Assembly (NCBI GenBank): GCA_028753945.1 | Contig: JAPNXP010000001.1 | Location: forward strand, 13,940,501 to 14,004,500 | DNA: 64,000 bases | Origin: Hexactinellida sp. DTS-2022 | Taxonomy: Eukaryota > Porifera > Hexactinellida | Direction: 5' to 3' | Shown here: positions 57,301 to 64,000 of the stretch, piece after piece | How positions within the stretch are numbered: the first letter of the stretch is position 1 | Layout: every line of letters begins with the position of its first letter | Position numbers and translations under genes: made by a program | Notes under the pieces: generated by a model | Database searches by the model: none | Told to the model about the DNA's origin: nothing | The model's input: only the letters and a program-made list of their open reading frames with translations

Positions 57301-57627
57301 CTTCACAAAATTCCTCCCCCTTTCGATCCAGTGTGGCACCGTAACATTATTCTTGCCCCCTACCCAAGCGTGAGATAATATGATAAAATAATACTGTTTA
57401 AAACATTTTACATTTATATAAATAAATTTTCTTGATTTCATACCTAAAATCCATTGATAATTTTATCAAAATTCCTAACATTAGTAATGTCTCTCTCTAT
57501 GGATATAATTGTCAAACTCGTTATCCGAATTTGTCTCATTATGGGGTGACTAATTGTTGCTACCAACGGTAAAATTACGAATAAATATATACACATAGTT
57601 TAATTGATTTTTTCCGCCCCTTACAGT
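54361..57627. other. Very AT-rich, gene-free stretch with small repeats
   Basis: A pogo-like end (GGTAACCGGTATCCACTGTA) lies at about 54602-54621. A TIR element occupies about 56334-56681 (GGCCAGGTAAAATAAATTAA and its complement, with CGGACGGGGG inside). Its right end is present again at 57106-57181. No coding frame is convincing on either strand. Confidence 0.5.
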
Positions 57628-58327
57628 TAGGGCTTAAAATCTCGGGATCCCGAATCCCGGGATCCCGGGATTCCGATCCATTTCACCTCCGGGATTATGT
57701 CCCGGGATTTGTTTTTTTAATCCCGATCCCGTTTTCCACTCCCGGGATTATTTCTCAATCCCGGGATTCCGAAATTGGTATCTAATGGCTTTAATTGCAG
57801 TCAAAGAATGGGACAGGTTTGCTTGTATGATCCAAACATATTTAATTAGATTCCCTAGCTAGACAAACAATCATCCACTTGTAAGATGCATATAATTTCT
57901 TATCAACTCTTATTTGGATTCAGTGTTCAATGATAATCTTTGTGGTCATTGTTGTTAAATTTAACAAACGATGACTCGAAGATTCCTATTTAATTAAATT
58001 ATGACTAATATTATAGAATTCTATAAATAAGAAATTATCTACCTAAATTCTATAAAGTACTAAATTTCAAAATTTTACTGGTGCAGAAATATGGAACATT
58101 TTCTGAGATCTGTATGTGGTAAGCTGGCTCAATGCAAAGCATGTAACAAAATATTAAAGTGTGAAGGTGGTTTATTAGGGACCCTTTTGTTTCTTTGTCT
58201 AATCCCGAAATCCAGGGATCCCGGGATTAGACAAATTTTAATCCCGGAATCCCGAATCCCGGGATTAGAAAAAAGGTCAATCCCGAAATCCCGGGATTGC
58301 AAAATATGTCCGGGATTGTAAGCCCTA
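57628..58327. mobile_element. hAT-derived element, 700 bp, 8-bp target duplication
   Basis: Ends TAGGGCTTAAAATC and GATTGTAAGCCCTA. CTTACAGT is duplicated exactly at 57620-57627 and 58328-58335. Both sides carry clusters of ATCCCGGGAT palindromes. It contains a fragment of a BED-type zinc finger. Confidence 0.88.
58091..58190 (+). pseudogene. BED zinc-finger fragment of a hAT transposase
   Basis: The frame from ATG 58091 reads AQCKACNKILKCEGG, matching the first half of BED fingers (A-x-C-K-x-C-x-K ... GG). The histidine pair is lost where the frame runs into the ATCCCGGG repeats. Supports a hAT parent for this element. Confidence 0.65.
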
Positions 58328-59437
58328 CTTACAGTACACTACTGATCCGATCATCAGATTTTCTCGCTAATCCCATGAGTTTGAAGAGGGCTAAACATAT
58401 AAATGTATCGGTATAGAAAGTAGTACAGAGCTTGCCGCACGTCCAGCACTGGATGTTCTGCCACTGAATATGTACGTATTTATATGTGGGTAAACTTAGT
58501 ACTTACAGTCGTGTGACCTATTTTATTTTGCCGAGGGGTACATAACCGTACATTAAAACCGAGTATACTTTAGTTTTTGCAATCTAATCAAAGAATTTCT
58601 AAACATACGTATATGTCAATTTAGCAATCTTATATATTAATTCACAATAGGTTTTTTATATGTCTATTAAGCAATTATCGTTGCAACTCACTTGATCTGA
58701 TTTTCAGGAATGTTGATATTCGTTTTAATAAATCTATAGAATAGATTCGATATAATATTCTGCTTAAACAATGCAAATAATAATCGTTTATAAATCTGAA
58801 TAAAAAGTTCTTTTTATATAAGCCTATACGTTTTAATAGATTCCCAACCAATGAAATCTCATTCTCAGATCCATTTATGGCCTATAGGGAATAGCTTTAA
58901 CCTGATTGGGCAATGCATTAAAATAGATTTAATTGCGACTCCGACTCATAAGTTCTGCATGCATTCAATTATTGAATTTGTTTCACATTGTCTGTGAGCT
59001 TTCTTTTGCTACATATCTCCTATGCACTGCCCTACCAAAAGTATTCGAACACTATAGTCTTTCATTGAAACTATCAAATATATATCAAAGTTATATAAAC
59101 TCATGATATATTCTTGCAGCACAAAGGCCTGTGTTAATGGTAATATTGTTTTCAGCTACTCTCACTATCATTATCTCATTATTTGATGACGACATAGTAT
59201 AAAATAGTATTTGGACAAATATTCTAACTTTTTGAGTGCTAATTGACGAAGTATGCAATCTTGGGTAATAGTGCTTGTCTTAGTTCCTGAATTTTTGAAT
59301 TATAATTACGCGCCTGGATGAAGCCCTGTATGGGAGCATGAAAATATTAATTAGAAGCGAAAAAATTTTAATCTCCTCCTATACCGTAGCATTAATGTGT
59401 GAATTAAGCATATGGAAATTGGATCAGAGTCAGACTA
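58328..59437. other. No gene seen
   Basis: A possible Tc1-like end (CTACCAAAAGTATTCGAACAC) is near 59030. The second copy of the dispersed repeat from 23945 occupies about 59335-59435 in reverse complement. Confidence 0.45.
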
Positions 59438-60312
59438 GGTCCCGTATTCACTGAGAAGTTAAGTACGTACTTAAGTACTAAGTATGTACATATTCACTAA
59501 GATTTAAGTGTGTACTTAAGTACATACTTAAGTACAAAACTTAAGTACCTACTAAGTTGACTTAACTTACAAGAATTTTCTTTTATTGACTCTTTAGACG
59601 TTGGTGTTTAATTAGAACATTGTAATAGATTTCCTTTACTTTAGGACAGGGGTCGGCAATTATGTTTCACTATAATATTACCCCATTTCAGTGCTCAGCA
59701 CATCACTGTTACCCCGAATCCAGAAACTAAATTGAAAAACACAAAGAACAAGCTGTTTCATTTATAGACTAGACAACAACCGGAGTAAAACTACTGAATT
59801 AATTCTGTTCATAGCTTGTATAATGTCTAAAGTGGCACTTGCTACCCTAAATAATATCAGCAAACTGTGGCTGTATTTTGACAGTTGACATCTTATATCG
59901 CTTTCCGGAAGGTCTCGTTACCCCCAGAAAACCTGAAATTCGCCCCGATGAGGTAATTTACCCCTAATTACCGACCACTGCTTTAGGGGAAGTTTATGAT
60001 TCTATTTTCAATATTTATTACAATTGGTTGTTGTTTTCTAAAAGTTTCTATTTTTTTCTCAAGCACGCATCGCAGTTCTTTTTAAAGTTAAAAGAATATA
60101 GCAAGCTATTACAATAGCATTCCATACACTAATATGCTATGCTATTAAATATAATTCAATAAATATAATTCAATTTCGTACTTAAGTACATACTTAGTAG
60201 TTAATTATGTACTTAAGTATAACAATATTTCTAGTGAATACGACTAAGCATGTACTAACTAAGTACAAACTTAGTACTTAAGTTACTAAGTAATCTTAGT
60301 GAATACGGGCCC
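59438..60312. mobile_element. TIR element rich in GTACTTAAGTA motifs, 875 bp
   Basis: Ends GGTCCCGTATTCACTGAG and the complement of TTAGTGAATACGGGCCC. Dozens of ACTTAAGTA/GTACTTA palindromes cluster at both ends. Inserted in the dispersed repeat, whose two halves flank it. Target duplication unclear (2-3 bp). Contains a hAT MITE. Confidence 0.7.
59647..59980. mobile_element. hAT-like MITE, 334 bp
   Basis: Ends CAGGGGTCGGCAATTA and TAATTACCGACCACTG. Flanks CTTTAGGA and CTTTAGGG match 7 of 8. Confidence 0.85.
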
Positions 60313-60656
60313 AGGATTAGGAGCGTATTTACAAATGTCTGTATAATTATTACACTGACTAACCTGGCTGAGCGGATATAAGGGAGTGTTCATTTTGGTT
60401 AATTGACTCTTGAGGCCTAATCTATTGCTGCGATTCCAGTAGAAATAATATAGAAGTTTTTCTAACTCTTTAGTACGAACACCAGGGAGTCAATGAAAGG
60501 TTCACGCACGAACTTATTGAACTTGAACTGAACGAACTGAACGCAGGGCTTTTAACGGATTCACGGTGAACGGACTGAACGAACGCCAACGGTTTCCGAA
60601 CGGAAATTGAACGAATTGAACGAACTTAATTGAACGGATTGAACGAATTCGGGCAG
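60313..60656. repeat. GAACGAACT-rich repeat tract
   Basis: Irregular tandem copies of TGAACGAACTGAACG fill about 60485-60650. The same motif reappears at 63920-63935 just beyond the right inverted repeat, which is consistent with an insertion between the two. Confidence 0.65.
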
Positions 60657-61020
60657 GGCCTACTTAATATACGGCTAAATATGTCACCGAGAAGGCCATG
60701 AAACGAGAAGGCCAGTTTCTAATTTTCATTTTAGGATAAACTATGCCTCTTTATTGTTGTTATTTGGGTTGTATATGGGGTAATCAACCATTGCGAGTCC
60801 AATGGAACCACTTTTGAGAATATCAGATTTGTGGTTAAGCTGTTTAGGCGCCATTTAATGATGATCCCGCGAGAAATCATTACCAAAAGTGTTCTAGATG
60901 TTTCCAGTCTATTTGAAAATTTAAGTCTAATTGATTCCATGACTTTAGGTGATTATATTTACGAGCAATCAGAAAGTAAACACTGGCCTGGAAATGAAAT
61001 GACTTATCTAGTCGTATAAT

Positions 61021-61690
61021 ATAGTAGGCCATCTGGCCATGTGCACACTTAACAACTGATAGATACACTAAAACAGTGCTGCCAACCTAAAATATCCCAA
61101 AAGTGGGACCTGTGGCGGGAGTTTCATCTAAAAGCGGGAGGTAGATACTCTAAAAGCGGGAGAAAAAGCGGGAGGTCAGTATTTTAGTTAAATTAGCAAG
61201 AATACCTGAATAAAAGGCATTATAAAAACATTTCTCTACCTATCAATTAGTTTCTGCCCTCTAATATTGAATATAAGGTAGCAGTGAGCATTTTATTATT
61301 ATTATAAAATATATAAATAAATAAAAATTTCCTAAATGATGTGTTGTAAAAATTCCCTAAATGAAGTGTCAGAATGGAAAATTGGAAATACAAGATAATA
61401 TACAGAATTATGGTATTTAAAAAGAGACAAATTTGTTTCTGGGGTTAGAGTAAATTAGTTAAGTGAAGACTACTAAAATATATTGCTTGTAATTATAAAA
61501 TTAAGATTCTAATATTTACATATACAATCATCGAAAAATCGGGAGGTTTGAGAGGGGAGGCGGGAGAGCGGGAGGGTTGGCAGCACTGACTAAAATCTAT
61601 TTATACTAATTGAATGGTAACTGCTAATCGATACTGGGACAATCCCGAATTTCATTGGTTAAAATTTTGTCACCTTTAATATTCAGTATA
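61021..61690 (-). repeat. Helitron leader fragment split by a hAT-like MITE
   Basis: CACACTTAACAACTGATAGA (61045-61064) and the CTATTTATACTAATTGAATGG to TTGGTTAAAATTTTGTCACC stretch (61596-61675) match the Helitron leader copies at 6150 and 26010 when the MITE is removed. Confidence 0.6.
61074..61588. mobile_element. hAT-like MITE, 515 bp
   Basis: Ends CAGTGCTGCCAACC and GGTTGGCAGCACTG. ACTAAAA is duplicated on both sides (61067-61073, 61589-61595), 7 bp rather than hAT's usual 8. AAAGCGGGAG motifs cluster at both ends. Confidence 0.8.
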
Positions 61691-61887
61691 CCTACGTACG
61701 TATATCATAAATAGTTATAACCTCATCATAGCATATTTCGGTTAATTGGGTCAAACTTCCCTCGGGCCAAAGTGACCTGAAGTAAGCTGAGTTGAGTGTA
61801 TTTATCTTATTTTCCCGAATCAAATTTAATTTAATATAATCTGTGTTTACATACTATAAAAGATATACGTAACGAATAAGTTAGTTA

Positions 61888-63042
61888 TTAAGTTGTGTAA
61901 TCTGTGTTGTGTTTGTTTATCATCTTTTCAATCAAATCAGAACGAAATGAATATTTTCGACTCTTCAACGCTTTCTTTATCTTCCTCATAAAGTAAAAAC
62001 CCGTTAAGCACAGATAGGGAACAGTAATGATCAACAATGCCAAACTCATGGCGCCGCCTAAAATCATAACCAAGATTTGATCAACACTTAGTAGCACCCA
62101 ATTATCCCATCTTACGAAATAGTCCATTGACACTGGTATATTGTATACACGGTTAAACCATTTCGGGTTGGTTAGAACGGTTAATACGATTGGATATAAG
62201 TCTTCAATAATGAATGCGATTAAATGAAAGAATAAAGAAGTTAACACAACTGTGCCACCGATTTTATATTCGAAGTGTATTTGTTTGTAATACATTACTA
62301 CACTCGTATGATGGTTCTCGTGAAAGCGGGCGTCAAAATACCTTTGGTACAATAGCCGACACAGTTTATGGGACAACTTAATCAACCTAATATATTCATA
62401 GAAGAATAGGAATACTCCAACAACACGCTGGAATATCACCAGCTGGACGACAGAGCTCAATAGCATAATGACTAATATTTTAACGCCGAGACGAGTAAAT
62501 CCATAACAAACAGGATGCTTGCACTTCGATGGATAGAAAGTGTAGCATTCAATGAAACACACTGTTATCATAGTGATAATGTCAAGCATGGAAATCACGA
62601 CAGAGATAAAAAAACCTGACCGGAGTCTGTAATCGATTAAGATCAGATTGTTTAAAATATTTATGAACGGTTGTAGGACATACATATGGATTTGATAATT
62701 GATTTTAGATATTGAGGATCCCCACACTGAGATTACGGTGACTGATACTAGAATTTCAATAATGCACAAAAGAATCAGCAAGAAATTTGTGGTCCGTTTT
62801 AATTTGTAGTTCCTTTCTATGCAATTCCACGTGTTACTATCCATGACATACCTACTCTTAAACTGATACTTAAAGCTTTTCGACTTAGAATACACTTGTG
62901 ATACTAAAATGACACACCAGATTATGGATAGGATGGCCCATAGTGTGAGAGAGAGAAGTCCCACGTATTCATAAATGTGGGAGAACTTGAGTGATATGGC
63001 ATTCAGGAAATCAAAGGTTTTTTCTTCCGTTGACTTGTTCAT
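61888..63042 (-). CDS. Multi-pass membrane protein of unknown family, 384 aa
   Basis: A single uninterrupted frame. Hydrophobic segments lie at about residues 27-50, 85-107, 119-137 (weak), 143-166, 187-217, 261-290 and 317-352, so roughly seven membrane spans, with a short N-terminus and a basic C-terminal tail (RKIKKALKSRKY). No DRY, NPxxY or ion-channel pore motif is visible, and I do not recognise the family. It may be a receptor or transporter-like protein of the plasma membrane; that is inference only. No signal peptide is evident. The start at 63042 is chosen because it is the first in-frame ATG, ~40 bases below a TATA box. It sits between inverted repeats that may belong to a mobile element. 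Length and intact frame argue that it is expressed. Confidence 0.75.
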   Translation of the reverse strand: MNKSTEEKTFDFLNAISLKFSHIYEYVGLLSLTLWAILSIIWCVILVSQVYSKSKSFKYQFKSRYVMDSNTWNCIERNYKLKRTTNFLLILLCIIEILVSVTVISVWGSSISKINYQIHMYVLQPFINILNNLILIDYRLRSGFFISVVISMLDIITMITVCFIECYTFYPSKCKHPVCYGFTRLGVKILVIMLLSSVVQLVIFQRVVGVFLFFYEYIRLIKLSHKLCRLLYQRYFDARFHENHHTSVVMYYKQIHFEYKIGGTVVLTSLFFHLIAFIIEDLYPIVLTVLTNPKWFNRVYNIPVSMDYFVRWDNWVLLSVDQILVMILGGAMSLALLIITVPYLCLTGFYFMRKIKKALKSRKYSFRSDLIEKMINKHNTDYTT

Positions 63043-63080
63043 GATATTACGGGAGACTTATTTCCATGTGTTCTATATAC

Positions 63081-63088
63081 TATTTATA
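63081..63088 (-). promoter_or_regulatory. TATA box of the 384-aa membrane-protein gene
   Basis: TATAAATA on the minus strand is ~40 bases upstream of the ATG at 63042, implying a leader of about 10 bases. A second, out-of-frame ATG (ACATGG) near 63066 lies upstream of the predicted start site. Confidence 0.55.
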
Positions 63089-63937
63089 CTTATGTGCAAG
63101 TGACTGATAACTATTAAAATAGTAAGTATAAGAGTGTGACATAAATAATGGGAGTTGGATAAATTTGCGTATAAGTTCTTAGAGGTAAGGAGCTTCACCT
63201 TACAGACACACATTCTAACAGTGTATTTATGAAATTGAATCCTCTTCAACTATGCCTTATGTAATTGTTATATGAGACTGAAAATGAATACTCAAGTAAA
63301 ATTGTTAATCTTTTTAGCTTACTTGGAAAAAATAAATTTTGAATTTTGATTCTACATATACTGGGCACTCATTATTTCACCTTAGCACAATCGTTAACTA
63401 TTTAATTTATTTTACATATTTTATAGATGCATGGAAATGGTTGGTATTCTGTTGAGTTCACATCGGAAACAAATATTTGTTCTGACTTTTAACCAACTTT
63501 ATAATACTCACCTGCAGAAAGAGAGAATATATTTGTAGCTGAGTTATACTGTCACAGTATCTCAATTTAATACTTAAAATTCCTATTTACAATGGTTGGC
63601 TGGTTAAATCGTTTTTCAACCGGCAAGGCTAAATTTCCTTTTTTCAATTCCTTTTTAAAAAAAGGAGTATGTTATCCTAAAATGCTAAATTTTATTCATA
63701 ATTTAGTTTTTGGAATTTGTTGAAGTTTAAACATATGTCAACTTAAAGTGGTTCCATTGGACTCGCAATGGTTGATTACCCCATATACAATCCAAATGAC
63801 AACAATAGGAGGCATAGTTTATTCTAAAATGAAAATTAGAGACTGGTCTTCTCGTTTCATGGCCTTCTCGGTGGCATATTTAGCAGTATATTAAGTAGGC
63901 CATGTCGCGGGTTAGCCCGTGAACGAACTGAACGAAC

Positions 63938-64000
63938 CAGGGCCCGATTAAGCTAGATGGGGGCCTGAGGCACAGCTCAATTTGGGGGCCCCTTAGACCT
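63938..64000 (+). mobile_element. Start of a hAT-like element, cut by the window edge
   Basis: CAGGGCCCGATTAAGC followed by GGGGGCCTGAGGC resembles the GGGCCC-rich hAT-like ends at 35854 and 30281. The other end is outside the window. Confidence 0.4.

Larger units (their letters stand above)
60657..63901. mobile_element. Candidate 3.2-kb TIR element carrying a membrane-protein gene
   Basis: The left repeat (60657-60815) and right repeat (63745-63901) are inverted copies about 93% identical over ~158 bp, starting GGCCTACTTAATATAC. A gene-free relative is at 35160-35479. Between the repeats lie a Helitron fragment, a hAT MITE and the 384-aa gene. There is no transposase inside and no clear target duplication, so it could instead be two separate MITE ends that happen to face each other. 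Confidence 0.5.

Noticed and set aside
61888-63042. Rhodopsin-class GPCR assignment
   Set aside because: About seven hydrophobic segments, but no DRY, NPxxY or conserved tryptophan/proline positions; left as unknown.
60657-63901. A Polinton/Maverick
   Set aside because: Long inverted repeats fit, but there is no polymerase, integrase or packaging gene and the unit is only 3.2 kb.

Overview
This window is AT-rich nuclear DNA from an animal, probably an early-branching or other invertebrate metazoan. The signs are a spliced Helitron gene, an NLR-type (NACHT-LRR) immune receptor, TATA-driven genes without operons, THAP/P-element and hAT remnants, and a non-LTR retrotransposon. A sponge would fit the long-exon NLR gene in compact, repeat-rich DNA, but that is a guess; nothing in the sequence fixes the phylum.

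Most of the window is mobile DNA and its debris. Bases 1-5004 are a ~123-bp satellite with an internal 8-monomer (~989 bp) higher-order period. Bases 6881-20944 are a nest of Helitrons. An 8.8-kb element (6983-15779) encodes a complete Rep-helicase-OTU protein across one 62-bp intron, plus a second small transcription unit made of a 9-bp minisatellite. Several gene-less relatives surround it in both orientations, and one is broken by a 1.1-kb foldback element. Bases 21780-22786 hold a candidate small secreted cysteine-rich peptide gene. Bases 25026-29158 are three levels of nesting: a pogo/Tigger-like element, then a 3.7-kb P element with a broken THAP transposase, then a Helitron and a palindromic 9-bp-TSD element inside the P element. 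Bases 29290-36356 are a decayed second Helitron lineage followed by a decayed non-LTR retrotransposon with a 2A-like motif, PHD-like fingers, reverse transcriptase and RNase H.

The two clearest cellular genes are both on the minus strand. The first is a 1134-aa NLR (39626-43030) with death-fold-like N-terminal segments, a NACHT ATPase and C-terminal leucine-rich segments. The second is a 384-aa multi-pass membrane protein (61888-63042) of no family I recognise; it lies between ~160-bp inverted repeats that could be the ends of a 3.2-kb element. Between them, 48866-53811 is a head-to-tail array of five gene-free units, each ending in a strong ~118-bp hairpin.

The shared logic is nested transposition. 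Helitron insertions obey the A/T target rule. hAT-like, P-like and Mutator-like insertions show 8-, 8- and 9-bp target duplications (some hAT-like ones imperfect), and pogo-like ones show TA. The order of insertion can therefore be read directly. No tRNA, rRNA or CRISPR array was seen.
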